In this document: positions 1 to 10,501 of the stretch, piece after piece
Layout of the letters: each line of letters opens with the position of its first letter
How positions within the stretch are numbered: the first letter of the stretch is position 1
Assembly (NCBI RefSeq): GCF_011694815.1
Contig: NZ_CP050177.1
Coordinates: forward strand, 2,159,001 to 2,223,000
Direction: 5' to 3'
From: Streptomyces liangshanensis
GTDB taxonomy: Bacteria > Actinomycetota > Actinomycetes > Streptomycetales > Streptomycetaceae
Length of the DNA stretch: 64,000 nt
The notes under the pieces: model-generated
Seen by the model: only the letters and a program-made list of their open reading frames with translations
Databases searched by the model: none
Told to the model about the DNA's origin: nothing
Translations under genes and position numbers: made by a program

Positions 1-227
1 GACTCAAGCCGGACGGCTCAGGCCGGGTGTCGTGCCCGTTCGGCTACGCGGACACGGAGAGCGCGGTGCGCGGGCTGCTGTCCACGGGGGTGTTCGACGG
101 GGCGGTGCGGGCGACGGACCGGCGGCAGGTGGAGAAGGAGATCGCGGAGGCCCTGCACCCGTACGTACGCAAGGACGGCACGGTCTGGATGCCGAACGTC
201 TTCCGCTACCTGATCGCGCGCACGTAA
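1..227 (+). CDS. SAM-dependent methyltransferase, C-terminal part (5' truncated by window edge)
   Basis: The frame is open from the first bases and ends in TAA at 225-227, giving about 74 residues. The peptide runs from LKPDG through CPFGYAD and ends WMPNVFRYLIART. It resembles the C-terminus of class I methyltransferases found next to ffh in streptomycetes; that link is from memory. The SAM-binding glycine loop would lie upstream of the window, so the substrate cannot be inferred. An in-frame GTG at 27 is probably internal. The gene converges on ffh across a repeat-filled spacer. Confidence 0.65.
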   Translation, partial: LKPDGSGRVSCPFGYADTESAVRGLLSTGVFDGAVRATDRRQVEKEIAEALHPYVRKDGTVWMPNVFRYLIART

Positions 228-250
228 CCCCGGCGCCGCAACCACCACTG

Positions 251-275
251 TCCTCAATCGCCGGACGGGCTTGGA
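251..275 (+). repeat. Streptomyces intergenic repeat, copy R1
   Basis: Copy of a roughly 24-bp element with core CGCCGGACGGGCTTG preceded by TCCTCAAT. The same element recurs at 315, 399 (inverted), 9011, 15319, 15373, 15421, 15467 (inverted), 59773 and 59869 (inverted). This copy lies in the convergent methyltransferase/ffh spacer. Confidence 0.9.
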
Positions 276-314
276 TCTGTCGCCACGTCCGTGTCCGGGC
301 GCGGGTCACAGATG

Positions 315-338
315 TCCTCAAACGCCGGACGGGCTGGA
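315..338 (+). repeat. Intergenic repeat, copy R2
   Basis: TCCTCAAACG followed by CCGGACGGGCT, one or two bases from the consensus. It faces the inverted copy at 399-421, so the two can pair as a long stem with an approximately 60-nt loop. Confidence 0.9.
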
Positions 339-398
339 TTGGCCCGCTGCGACCCGCCGCCTGGGCGGGGGTCGCCGCCGGGGCAAGGCCGGGATCAA

Positions 399-421
399 CA
401 AGCCCGTCCGGCGATTGAGGA
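399..421 (-). repeat. Intergenic repeat, copy R3 (inverted)
   Basis: Reads AAGCCCGTCCGGCGATTGAG on the plus strand, the reverse complement of the consensus. It ends 15 bp before the ffh stop and pairs with R2. Confidence 0.9.
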
Positions 422-435
422 CAGTCTTTTCGGGG

Positions 436-1995
436 TCAGCCCATGAACTTCTTGAACTCGTCGGGGAGTTCGAAGTTCTTGTCGGGCTCGCCGGTCGGCA
501 GGCCGAAGGCGTTGCCCGGGGACGACTCCCCCGACTCCCGCCGCGTCGCCGCCGCCTGCTCGTCCAGCTTGCGCTTCATCGGGTTGCCCGAGCGCTGCTT
601 GCCCTTCGCGACCTTCTGCTTCTTCTTCGTACGGCCGGGACCGCCGCCCATCCCGGGAACGCCCGGCATCCCGGGCATCCCGCCGCCCTGCGCCATCTTC
701 GACATCATCTTGCGCGCCTCGAAGAACCGCTCGACCAGGTTCTTGACCGCGCTGACCTCCACTCCGGAACCGCGCGCGATCCGCGCCCGGCGCGAGCCGT
801 TGATGATGGTCGGCTCGTGACGCTCGCCCGGCGTCATCGACTTGATGATCGCGGCGGTACGGTCCACGTCCCGCTCGTCGATGTTGTTGATCTGGTCCTT
901 GATCTGGCCCATGCCGGGGAGCATGCCGAGCAGCTTGGAGATGCTGCCCATCTTCCTGACCTGTTCCATCTGGGCGAGGAAGTCGTCCAGCGTGAAGTCC
1001 TTGCCGCCCTTGCTGCTCTGGAGCTTGGCGGCCATCTTCTCGGCCTCGGCCTGGCTGAACGTCTTCTCCGCCTGCTCGATCAGGGTGAGGAGGTCACCCA
1101 TGTCGAGGATGCGGGACGCCATCCGGTCCGGGTGGAACGCGTCGAACTCGTCGAGCTTCTCGCCGTTCGAGGCGAACATGATCTGCTTGCCGGTCACGTG
1201 CGCGATGGACAGCGCCGCACCACCGCGGGCGTCGCCGTCGAGCTTGGAGAGGACCACGCCGTCGAAGCCGACGCCGTCGCGGAACGCCTCGGCGGTGTTG
1301 ACCGCGTCCTGGCCGATCATCGCGTCGACGACGAAGAGCGTCTCGTCGGGGTTGACCGCGTCGCGGATGTCCGAGGCCTGCTTCATCAGCTCCTGGTCGA
1401 TGCCCAGGCGGCCGGCGGTGTCGACGACGACGATGTCGTACTGCCGCGAGCGGGCGTACTCGATCGAGTCCTTGGCGACCTTGACCGGGTCGCCGACCCC
1501 GTTGCCCGGCTCCGGGGCGTACACGGCGACGCCCGCGCGCTCGGCGACGACGGAGAGCTGGGTGACGGCGTTGGGGCGTTGGAGGTCACAGGCGACCAGC
1601 AGCGGGGAGTGGCCCTGGTTCTTGAGCCAGAGGCCGAGCTTTCCCGCGAGGGTGGTCTTACCGGCGCCCTGGAGGCCCGCGAGCATGATGACGGTGGGTG
1701 CCGTCTTGGCGAAGCGCAGCCGCCGGGTCTCACCGCCGAGGATGCCGACGAGCTCCTCGTTGACGATCTTGATGACCTGCTGGCTCGGGTTCAGCGCGCC
1801 CGAGACCTCGGCGCCGCTTGCCCGCTCCTTGACCTTGGCGATGAAGGCGCGCACGACGGGCAGGGCCACGTCGGCCTCGAGCAGCGCGATACGGATCTCG
1901 CGGGCCGTGGCGTCGATGTCCTCCGGGCTGAGGCGCCCTTTGCCCCGGAGGCTCTTGAATGTGGCTGCGAGGCGGTCGGAGAGAGTGTCGAACAC
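436..1995 (-). CDS. ffh: Signal recognition particle GTPase Ffh (SRP54)
   Basis: 519 residues, GTG start at 1995. Ffh binds signal peptides on translating ribosomes and, with SRP RNA and FtsY, delivers them to the Sec translocon. The N domain is followed by the G domain with P-loop GLQGAGKTT, DTAGRLG, and TKLDGDARGG. A Met/Gly-rich M domain follows, with KMAQGGGMPGMPGVPGMGGG, and a basic tail. Length is normal for actinobacteria. The SRP receptor gene ftsY lies about 8 kb away on the same strand. A glnD terminator hairpin at 2067-2105 separates the gene from glnD, so ffh probably has its own promoter. Confidence 0.97.
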   Translation of the reverse strand: MFDTLSDRLAATFKSLRGKGRLSPEDIDATAREIRIALLEADVALPVVRAFIAKVKERASGAEVSGALNPSQQVIKIVNEELVGILGGETRRLRFAKTAPTVIMLAGLQGAGKTTLAGKLGLWLKNQGHSPLLVACDLQRPNAVTQLSVVAERAGVAVYAPEPGNGVGDPVKVAKDSIEYARSRQYDIVVVDTAGRLGIDQELMKQASDIRDAVNPDETLFVVDAMIGQDAVNTAEAFRDGVGFDGVVLSKLDGDARGGAALSIAHVTGKQIMFASNGEKLDEFDAFHPDRMASRILDMGDLLTLIEQAEKTFSQAEAEKMAAKLQSSKGGKDFTLDDFLAQMEQVRKMGSISKLLGMLPGMGQIKDQINNIDERDVDRTAAIIKSMTPGERHEPTIINGSRRARIARGSGVEVSAVKNLVERFFEARKMMSKMAQGGGMPGMPGVPGMGGGPGRTKKKQKVAKGKQRSGNPMKRKLDEQAAATRRESGESSPGNAFGLPTGEPDKNFELPDEFKKFMG

Positions 1996-2066
1996 GGTGG
2001 TCGCGAATCCTCGGGTCGGGGGCGGGCGGGTAGATCGCCCTCCAGGGTATCTGCCTGAACCGGCAC

Positions 2067-2105
2067 AGCGCCCTCGGCCGCCGGAAATCGGCGGCCGAGG
2101 GCGCT
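2067..2105 (-). terminator. Terminator hairpin after glnD
   Basis: Perfect 16-bp stem (2067-2082 with 2090-2105) and 7-nt loop, 37 bp downstream of the glnD stop. The only T-run (2105-2108) lies on the plus-strand side, so the glnD-facing side lacks a U-tail. Confidence 0.75.
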
Positions 2106-2142
2106 TTTCGCAGCTTTCACCGCGTCGGGGCGGGCCTCACGC

Positions 2143-4602
2143 TCACCTCAGCGCTTCCTCCAGGGACTTGGCGAGGGCCGCCGCGTCCGCCTCGGGCAGC
2201 CGCGACCCGTCGGCGCGCGTGACGTACACGGTGTCGACGGCATTCGCGCCGAGCGTCGAGACGTGGGCGCTGCGGACCCGTACCGCCGCCTCCTCCAGCG
2301 CGCGCCCGATGCGGTGCAGCAGCCCCGGGGCGTCCTGGGCGCGCACCTCGATGACCGTGGCGTGCCGGGAGGCCGTCGGCGCGACGGTCACCCGGGGCGG
2401 CGGGGCCTTCACGCCCCGGCGCCTGGGGTACGCGGCCTCCCGCTCGGCGAGCCGGGCGGGGATGTCCAGCGTGCCGTCCAGGGCCCGTACGAGATCGGCG
2501 CGCAGCCGGGCCGCCTGCGGGAGGGAGCCGTACTCGGCGGCCACCCGCCAGCTCAGCAGCAGGACGTCGGAGGACTCGCCCAGCTCCGTGGGCAGCTCCA
2601 CGGCCCGCAGGTCGGCGGCCCGGACGGTGAGCCGGTGCAGGGCGAGCACGCCGGCCGCCGCGGGCAGGACGCCGGGCCGGTCGCGCAGCGCGATGAGCAG
2701 TTCGACGCCGACGGGTTCGGGGTCGGCGTCGGGGTCCGCCTCGGGGGGCGGCTCGGTCTGGGGCGCGTGCAGGGCGAGGACGGGTTCGCCGGTACGGAGT
2801 GCCTCGACGGCGAGGCGTTCCTGTTCGGCGCTGGGGGCGGTGGGTTCGGGTTCGGGGACCTCGTCGCCCGCGAGGACGGCGGCGACCCGGCGCACGAGGT
2901 CGGCGACGAGTCCGGCGCGCCAGGTGGACCAGGCGGCGGGCCCGGTGGCGAGGGCGTCCGCCTCGGTCAGGGCGTGGAGCAGCTCCAGGGTGCCGAGGGA
3001 GCCGACCCGGGCGGCGACGGAGTCGACCGTCGCGGGGTCGTCGAGGTCGCGCCGGGTGGCGGTGTCGACGAGGAGCAGGTGGTGGCGTACGACGGTGGCG
3101 ATGACGGCCATGTCGTCGCGGTCGAAGCCGATGCGGGAGGCGACGTCGCGGGCGATGACCTCGCCGGCGACGGAGTGGTCGCCGGGCCAGCCCTTGCCGA
3201 TGTCGTGCAGCAGGGCGCTGACGAGGAGCAGGTCGGGCCGGTGGACGCGGCGGGTCAGGGAGGACGCCTGGACGGCGGTCTCGACCAGGTGCCGGTCGAC
3301 GGTCCAGGTGTGGACGGGGTTGCGCTGGGGGCGGCAGCGGACCCGCTCCCAGTCGGGCAGGAGCTGGGTGATCAGCCCTTCGGCCTCCAGGGCCTCCCAC
3401 ACGGGGACGGTGGACTCGCCGGCGCCGAGGAGCTTGACGAGTTCCTCGCGGGCCTCGGCGGGCCAGGGCACCGGCAGGGGCTTCGCGGCGGCGGCGAGGC
3501 GGCGTACGGCGTGCAGGGAGATCGGCAGGCCCGCCTGGGCGGCGGCGGCCGCGGCCCGCAGGGGCAGGACGAGGTCGCGTTCGACGCGTGCGGTACGGGC
3601 GAGGACGACCTCGCCGTCCTGCTCGACCACGCCTTCGGCGAGGGGGGTGCGCTCGGGCGCGGGTTTGCTGCCGAGCATGGCGCGCAGGCGGGGCCGGGCG
3701 CCCCGGGAGCGCAGGACGCGGTTGACCTCGCGCCAGGTGACGTCGGAGGCGTACGAGACGGTGCGGGCCGCCTCGTACACCTGCCGGAGCAGGGCGTCGG
3801 CGTCGAGCAGGCCCAGTTCGGCGGCGACGGAGTCCTGTTCCTGGAGGGCGAGCCGGTCGGTGGCGCGTCCGGTGGTCAGGTGCAGGGCGTCGCGGGCGTC
3901 GAGCAGGCGTCTGCGGGCGTCGGCGAGGCCTTCGCGGGGCGCGTCGGCGAGCCAGGACGCGGCGACGGCGCGCAGGGCGGTGGCGTCGCGCAGGCCGCCC
4001 CTGGCCTCCTTGAGGTCGGGTTCGAGGAGGAATTGCAGTTCGCCCTGGCGTTCGGCGCGTTCGCGGCACAGTTCGTCGAGCTCGGGCAGCCGCTTGGGGG
4101 CCTGGTTGCGCCAGTCGGCGAGGATCGCGGTGCGTACGCCGGTGACCAGGCCGAGGTCGCCCGCGACGTGCCGGGCGTCGAGCAGCCCGAGCTGGACCTT
4201 GAGGTCCTCGCCGGCGGTCTTGCGGGCCTCGGCGGGGGTGCGGACGGAGTGGTCCAGGGCGAGGCCGAGGTCCCACACCGGGTACCAGACGCGGTCGGCG
4301 AGGGCGGCGATCGCGGGGGCGCCGGCCTTGCCGTCGTGCAGGAGCAGCAGGTCGAGGTCGCTGCGCGGGGACAGCTCGCCCCGTCCGTAGCCGCCCACGG
4401 CGACGAGGGCCGCGCCCCGGACGCCGGCCTCCCTCGCGGCGGTGGTGAACAGCGCGTTCAGCCAGCCGTCGGTCAGCTTCGCGAGGGCGGCGCGCCGCGG
4501 CGGCCCGGACCGCGCCTTCTCCTGGAGGAGGCGCAGCCGGGCCGCCGCGTAGCCGCTGGGTCCCGAGTCTGCCTGTTCGGTTGTCTCTTCGAGGCTCGTC
4601 AC
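2143..4602 (-). CDS. glnD: PII nucleotidyltransferase GlnD
   Basis: 819 residues from the GTG at 4602 (VTSLEETTEQ). An upstream in-frame start at 4686 would run into glnK and is disfavoured. Domains in order: nucleotidyltransferase motif GGYGRGELSPRSDLDLLL near residues 64-81; an HD domain near 455-470 (SALLHDIGKG); two C-terminal ACT domains near 634 (LRDRPGVL) and 750 (AQDAPGLL). In enterobacteria GlnD uridylylates PII. In S. coelicolor the homologue is known to adenylylate GlnK at Tyr51, so an adenylyltransferase role is expected here. Third gene of the amtB-glnK-glnD operon, 17 bp after glnK. Confidence 0.95.
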   Translation of the reverse strand: MTSLEETTEQADSGPSGYAAARLRLLQEKARSGPPRRAALAKLTDGWLNALFTTAAREAGVRGAALVAVGGYGRGELSPRSDLDLLLLHDGKAGAPAIAALADRVWYPVWDLGLALDHSVRTPAEARKTAGEDLKVQLGLLDARHVAGDLGLVTGVRTAILADWRNQAPKRLPELDELCRERAERQGELQFLLEPDLKEARGGLRDATALRAVAASWLADAPREGLADARRRLLDARDALHLTTGRATDRLALQEQDSVAAELGLLDADALLRQVYEAARTVSYASDVTWREVNRVLRSRGARPRLRAMLGSKPAPERTPLAEGVVEQDGEVVLARTARVERDLVLPLRAAAAAAQAGLPISLHAVRRLAAAAKPLPVPWPAEAREELVKLLGAGESTVPVWEALEAEGLITQLLPDWERVRCRPQRNPVHTWTVDRHLVETAVQASSLTRRVHRPDLLLVSALLHDIGKGWPGDHSVAGEVIARDVASRIGFDRDDMAVIATVVRHHLLLVDTATRRDLDDPATVDSVAARVGSLGTLELLHALTEADALATGPAAWSTWRAGLVADLVRRVAAVLAGDEVPEPEPTAPSAEQERLAVEALRTGEPVLALHAPQTEPPPEADPDADPEPVGVELLIALRDRPGVLPAAAGVLALHRLTVRAADLRAVELPTELGESSDVLLLSWRVAAEYGSLPQAARLRADLVRALDGTLDIPARLAEREAAYPRRRGVKAPPPRVTVAPTASRHATVIEVRAQDAPGLLHRIGRALEEAAVRVRSAHVSTLGANAVDTVYVTRADGSRLPEADAAALAKSLEEALR

Positions 4603-4619
4603 CCAGTCGTTCCCGTCTC

Positions 4620-6232
<1,613 letters not shown>

Positions 6233-6320
6233 GGCCAGCGTCTCCTCGGGAGTCGGAACGGCCCGTGCGGATGCTCAGGGGGGTCTGGGCCGACTGTGCT
6301 GAGGAGATTGGCGCAGCGCC

Positions 6321-6358
6321 GTTTCAGTCAGTGCCGCTGCATGTTTCGCCACAGTGAC
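6321..6358 (-). promoter_or_regulatory. GlnR operator upstream of amtB
   Basis: Read on the minus strand: GTCAC, 6 nt, GAAAC, 6 nt, CGGCA, 6 nt, GAAAC. This matches the published Streptomyces GlnR arrangement of alternating GTnAC and GAAAC half-sites with 6-nt spacers. Three half-sites match and the third is degenerate. It lies about 90 bp upstream of the amtB start. Confidence 0.8.
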
Positions 6359-6497
6359 GAAGACGTCCTGCATGTTACGTGCCGATGAACCGCCGGACAT
6401 CGTAAACCGGCCGTGACCGTCACCCTGCTGACCACGCGGCGGGGGAGCCGTGTCGGGCTGTACGGGGTGACGGCCGCGGCCGGAGCGCGGGCGCCGC

Positions 6498-7973
6498 TCA
6501 GACCGCCTCGGCGGACTCGGGCAGCTGGGTGGAGAGGCGGTCGGTGAGGTAGGCGATCTCGGCGACGTCGCCGAAGTCGCGGGCGGCGGTGTCGACGGTC
6601 TTGCGCAGCCGGTTGTTGACCCGCTCCGACCGCACCTTCTTCGCCGCGTCGAGGGCGGTCTGGGCCAGGGCGGCCGACTCCTCGGGCTCGCGCTTGAGCA
6701 GGTGCACGGTGGCCATGCCGATGAGGTTCAGCGCGTACGACCGCTGGTGCTCCCGGTCGTGCTCGAACAGCTCGACGGCGCGCCGCATGACGGGCTCGGC
6801 GAGGGAGGCGTACGTCGGGCTGCGGCCGGCGACATAGGCCAGGTCGCGGTACGAATGGGCGTTCTCGCCGTTGAGTTCGGCCTCGGAGAAGAAGCGGATC
6901 CAGTCGGGTTCGGGTTCGCCGTCGAGGCCCACGTCGGCGAAGGTCTCCTCGGCCATCCGGACGGCTCGTTTGCACTTGCTCGGCTGGCCCATGTTCGCGT
7001 AGGCGCGGGCCTCCATCGCATACAGCATCGCCTGCGTCCGGGAGGTGGCGCAGTCGCGGCTGCCGTACTGGGCGAGGTGGATCAGTTCCAGCGCGTCGTC
7101 GGGCCGGCCCAGGTGGATCATCTGGCGGCTCATGGACGACAGGATGTACGAGCCGAGCGGCTTGTCCCCGGCCTCCTTGGCGGCGTGCAGGGCGAGGACG
7201 AAGTACTTCTGGGCGTTGGGCTGAAGCCCCACGTCGTAGCTCATCCAGCCGGCCAGCTCGGCCAGTTCGGCGGCGCAGCGGAACAGCCGCCGGGACGTCT
7301 CCTGGGGCTGCGGTTCCTGGAGTAGGTCGGTCACCTCGTGGAGCTGCCCGACGACGGCCTTGCGGCGCAGCCCGCCGCCGCACTGGGCGTCCCACTGCCG
7401 GAACATGGCGGTGGTCGACTCCAGCAGGTCCAGCTCGGGCCGGGAGAGCCGGGACGGCCGGCCCCCGGTGTCCTCGGTGCCCGGCTGCTCGCGCTCGACG
7501 GCCGGGGTGGGGACGAGCCAGCGCTGCATGGGCTCGACCAGGGACGGGCCCGCCGCCAGCGCCAGGGACGAGCCGAGGAAGCCGCGCCGCGCCAGCATCA
7601 GGTCGCTGCGGGAGAACTCGCTGAGCAGCGAGACGGTCTGCGGGCCGGCCCAGGGCAGGTCCACGCCGGACACCGACGGTGACTGGTGGGCGGTGCGCAG
7701 GCCGAGGTCCTCGACGGCGACGACCGTGCCGAAACGCTCGGAGAACAGCTCGGAGAGGATCCGCGGGATGGGCTCGCGGGGCTGCTCGCCGTCGAGCCAG
7801 CGCCGTACGCGTGAGGTGTCCGTGCTGATGTGGTGGGCGCCCATCTCGCGGGCCCTGCGGTTCACCTGACGTGCGAGTTCGCCCTTCGACCAGCCGCTTC
7901 GCACGAACCACGAGCCCAGCTGCCCATTCGGGCTCTTGCCTGAATTCGTGCCGCTTGCGCCGCTGCCACCCAC
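6498..7973 (-). CDS. nsdA: NsdA-type negative regulator of differentiation and antibiotic production
   Basis: 491 residues, GTG start. The N-terminus (residues about 30-90) looks like an XRE-type helix-turn-helix: GELARQVNRRAREMGAHHIS followed by SRVRRWLDGEQPREPIPRIL. A variable linker follows, then an alpha-helical TPR-like region with repeated Ala-rich helices through to the C-terminus. The S. coelicolor homologue next to amtB, nsdA, represses sporulation and antibiotic production; the name rests on similarity and position recalled from memory. It sits behind the amtB promoter on the same strand, 265 bp away, and appears to be its own transcription unit. Direct DNA binding is an inference. 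Confidence 0.85.
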   Translation of the reverse strand: MGGSGASGTNSGKSPNGQLGSWFVRSGWSKGELARQVNRRAREMGAHHISTDTSRVRRWLDGEQPREPIPRILSELFSERFGTVVAVEDLGLRTAHQSPSVSGVDLPWAGPQTVSLLSEFSRSDLMLARRGFLGSSLALAAGPSLVEPMQRWLVPTPAVEREQPGTEDTGGRPSRLSRPELDLLESTTAMFRQWDAQCGGGLRRKAVVGQLHEVTDLLQEPQPQETSRRLFRCAAELAELAGWMSYDVGLQPNAQKYFVLALHAAKEAGDKPLGSYILSSMSRQMIHLGRPDDALELIHLAQYGSRDCATSRTQAMLYAMEARAYANMGQPSKCKRAVRMAEETFADVGLDGEPEPDWIRFFSEAELNGENAHSYRDLAYVAGRSPTYASLAEPVMRRAVELFEHDREHQRSYALNLIGMATVHLLKREPEESAALAQTALDAAKKVRSERVNNRLRKTVDTAARDFGDVAEIAYLTDRLSTQLPESAEAV

Positions 7974-8400
7974 TGGAACGCCCCCATCCGCTCAAGCCCT
8001 GTCACGCGAACCGCTATCAGAATGCCGTGAGTCACGGTCCCTTGTCCGGAGGTTGCCCCCCTTCGAACAGGAAACCGAGTTGCCCCGGGCATACCCGTGG
8101 TCGCACTTTCCTCCGGGGTCTGTGTACCGAAAGTAATCCTACGATCACCCGTCCGGCGAGGGTGATTGCGGAAACGCCACCATTCGCCACCCCTTCGAAT
8201 GAACTCGCCTGCGGCCGGGCGCGATTCACTTGACAGACGACGATCAGGAACGGGTGGAGCGGTGTGCGCCGGGGCGCGTGCGGCGGATCGCACCACCCCC
8301 AGTGCTCCCGTACGCCACCGGAAGCGACCCGACGAACACAGAGGGTCACGGGCAGACTGCGAGTCGTAACCACCGGCGCACTCGACCCGTTGGAGGGGGC
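7974..8400. other. Divergent intergenic region between nsdA and the primase-like gene
   Basis: 427 bp that should hold both promoters. A TTGACA at 8230-8235 has no convincing -10 at 16-18 bp. Short ORFs crossing the region lack RBSs and look like noise. No repeat copy or strong hairpin was seen. Confidence 0.4.
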
Positions 8401-8970
8401 ATGGGCTTCACGATCGGCGGCACGCGCCGCCGCGGCCGCACCACGGAGTGCACGGCGGTGGCGGAGTACACGGGACTCTGGGGCTGGGACGTCGCCCCCG
8501 GTTCACCGGAGGGGCCGGGCGACGAGGTGCCGGCGGGGGCAACGCTGGCCGACGTCACCAAGGCGTGGTCGGACACGCCGGGAGCGCCGGTCCTGCTGCC
8601 GGTGGGCCGCAGCTTCGACGTGATCGACGTGTCGGCCACGGCCGGCTCACGCGCGCTGGTCCGGCTGGAGCGGATGGGGCTGCCCCTGGGCCCGGTCCTG
8701 GCGACGCCCTGCGGGCGCGCCTACTTCTTCGTGGCGCCGGGGGCGGCGGCCGAACTGCCGCAGCTGCTCTACCGCATGGGCTGGGACGACGCGGGCCTGG
8801 ACCTGCGCTGCCAGGGCTCGGGGCACGTACCGGCCCCGCCCACCGAGATCGCGGGACAGGGGCCGGTCCGCTGGCTGCGCCCGCCGTCCCTGGACACGGC
8901 GGCGACCCCGCCGCAGGCGAGGCTGCTCCTCGGCACGCTGGCGTACATCTGCCACCGCTCGGCGGCGTGA
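8401..8970 (+). CDS. Bifunctional primase/polymerase N-terminal-domain-like protein
   Basis: 189 residues, ATG directly after GGAGGGGG. The protein begins MGFTIGGTRRRGR, continues with GWDVAPG, a DVIDVSATAGSRAL strand-rich stretch and ATPCGRAYFFV. Streptomyces homologues are annotated as primase/polymerase (prim-pol) domain proteins. The DxD-type catalytic site of active archaeo-eukaryotic primases is not obvious (DVIDVS is the nearest), so activity is doubtful. It converges on ftsY with a single intergenic repeat between them. Confidence 0.7.
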   Translation: MGFTIGGTRRRGRTTECTAVAEYTGLWGWDVAPGSPEGPGDEVPAGATLADVTKAWSDTPGAPVLLPVGRSFDVIDVSATAGSRALVRLERMGLPLGPVLATPCGRAYFFVAPGAAAELPQLLYRMGWDDAGLDLRCQGSGHVPAPPTEIAGQGPVRWLRPPSLDTAATPPQARLLLGTLAYICHRSAA

Positions 8971-9010
8971 GGCGCGGCCCGCCCTGTCCCGCACGCGCTT
9001 CGCGCGGATG

Positions 9011-9035
9011 TCCTCGATCGCCGGACGGGCTTGGA
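9011..9035 (+). repeat. Intergenic repeat, copy R4
   Basis: TCCTCGATCG followed by CCGGACGGGCTTGG. It lies in the 109-bp spacer between the convergent primase-like gene and ftsY, the same genomic setting as R1-R3. Confidence 0.9.
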
Positions 9036-9079
9036 ACGCCCGGGGCGGGCGCCGAGGAGACCTCGGCCCCCGCGCGGCG

Positions 9080-10318
9080 CTACTCCCCGATCAGCGCGTC
9101 CACGAACGCGCCGGCCTCGAAGGGGGCCAGGTCGTCGGCGCCCTCGCCGAGGCCCACCAGCTTCACCGGTACGCCCAGTTCCCGCTGCACCGCGATCACG
9201 ATGCCGCCCTTGGCGGTGCCGTCCAGCTTGGTGAGCACGATCCCGGTGATGTCCACGACCTCCGCGAACACCCGCGCCTGGACCAGGCCGTTCTGACCGG
9301 TCGTCGCGTCCAGCACCAACAGCACCTCGTCCAGCGGCCCGTGCTTCTCCACGACCCGCTTGACCTTGCCCAGCTCGTCCATCAGCCCGGTCTTGGTGTG
9401 CAGCCGCCCCGCGGTGTCGATGAGCACCACGTCGGCGCCCTCCGCGATGCCTTCCTTGACCGCGTCGAAGGCCACCGACGCGGGGTCGCCGCCCTCGGGT
9501 CCGCGTACCGTACGCGCCCCGACCCGCTGCCCCCAGGTCTGGAGCTGGTCCGCGGCCGCCGCGCGGAACGTGTCCGCCGCGCCGAGCACGACCGACTTCC
9601 CGTCCGCGACCAGGACCCGCGCCAGCTTGCCCGTGGTGGTGGTCTTGCCGGTGCCGTTGACGCCGACGACCATCACGACGGCCGGCGTGTCGAGGACGCT
9701 CTCGGTCCTGACCGTCCGGTCGAAGTCCTCGCGGTCGGCGCCCACGTCCAGCAGCGCCACCAACTCCTCGCGCAGCAGCGTGCGCAGCTCGCCGGGCGTC
9801 CGGGTGCCCAGCACCCGTACCCGCTCGCGGAGCCGTCCGACCAGCTCCTGGGTGGGCGCGACGCCGACGTCCGCCGTGAGCAGCGTCTCCTCGATCTCGT
9901 CCCAGGTGTCGTCGTCCAGGTGCTCGCGCGACAGGAGCGTGAGCAGCCCCTTGCCGAGGGCGTTCTGCGAGCGCGAGAGCCGGGCGCGGAGGCGGACCAG
10001 CCGGCCGGCGGTCGGCTCGGGGATCTCGATCTCCACGGCGGGCGGCGCGCCGACCACCGGGTCCTCGACGGCGACCGGCGCCCCGGTGACGTCCGAGGCG
10101 TCCGGGAGACCGACCTCCTCGATGGTGCGGCGCGGTTCGTCGCGCGGCGTCTCCGCCTCGTCACCGACATGCGGCTCGGCGGGCGGAGCTGTGAGAGTCG
10201 GCGCACTCGACGGCGCCCGCGGCGGCAGCTGCTTCTTCTTGCGGCTGCTGACCACGAGCCCGCTGATCGCGCCGACCGCGACCAGGGCGATGACTACAAC
10301 AAGGATGACGATTTCCAT
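9080..10318 (-). CDS. ftsY: SRP receptor GTPase FtsY
   Basis: 412 residues from ATG at 10318. FtsY is the membrane docking partner of Ffh. An N-terminal hydrophobic segment (residues 1-24, MEIVILVVVIALVAVG) acts as a membrane anchor, as in other actinobacteria. It is followed by an acidic/proline linker, a helical N domain (SRSQNALGKGLLTLLS), and the G domain with P-loop GVNGTGKTTTTGK near 217, DTAGRLHTK and TKLDGTAKGG. A much longer same-frame ORF extends upstream but is antisense to the permease gene and is not supported. Confidence 0.96.
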   Translation of the reverse strand: MEIVILVVVIALVAVGAISGLVVSSRKKKQLPPRAPSSAPTLTAPPAEPHVGDEAETPRDEPRRTIEEVGLPDASDVTGAPVAVEDPVVGAPPAVEIEIPEPTAGRLVRLRARLSRSQNALGKGLLTLLSREHLDDDTWDEIEETLLTADVGVAPTQELVGRLRERVRVLGTRTPGELRTLLREELVALLDVGADREDFDRTVRTESVLDTPAVVMVVGVNGTGKTTTTGKLARVLVADGKSVVLGAADTFRAAAADQLQTWGQRVGARTVRGPEGGDPASVAFDAVKEGIAEGADVVLIDTAGRLHTKTGLMDELGKVKRVVEKHGPLDEVLLVLDATTGQNGLVQARVFAEVVDITGIVLTKLDGTAKGGIVIAVQRELGVPVKLVGLGEGADDLAPFEAGAFVDALIGE

Positions 10319-10501
10319 AACGCTCCCCAGTATCGGCCACGACCGCGCCCGTCCCCCGTTCCGGAGGATCACATACAGAACACGGTCACGATTTGGCCTT
10401 TTTGCGATGAACGTACAAGATGGGTGTTCTGGGTTTTTTGCCCGGACTCCGCTCATCAGGCCTCCGGTCCCCGGAGCCCCACCTCTGTACGGAGCCCCCA
10501 C

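Larger units (their letters stand above)
315..421. terminator. Probable bidirectional terminator formed by repeats R2 and R3
   Basis: The inverted repeat arms lie between two convergent genes, the methyltransferase (+) and ffh (-). No U-rich tail is evident, so the role as a terminator is inferred from position and potential stem only. Confidence 0.4.

Noticed and set aside
8230..8235. TTGACA as a -35 box
   Set aside because: No acceptable -10 at 16-18 bp, and it is 170 bp from the nearest plus-strand start.
8032..8373. ORF in the nsdA/primase divergent spacer
   Set aside because: No RBS, no codon bias, no recognisable protein; it crosses an expected promoter region.
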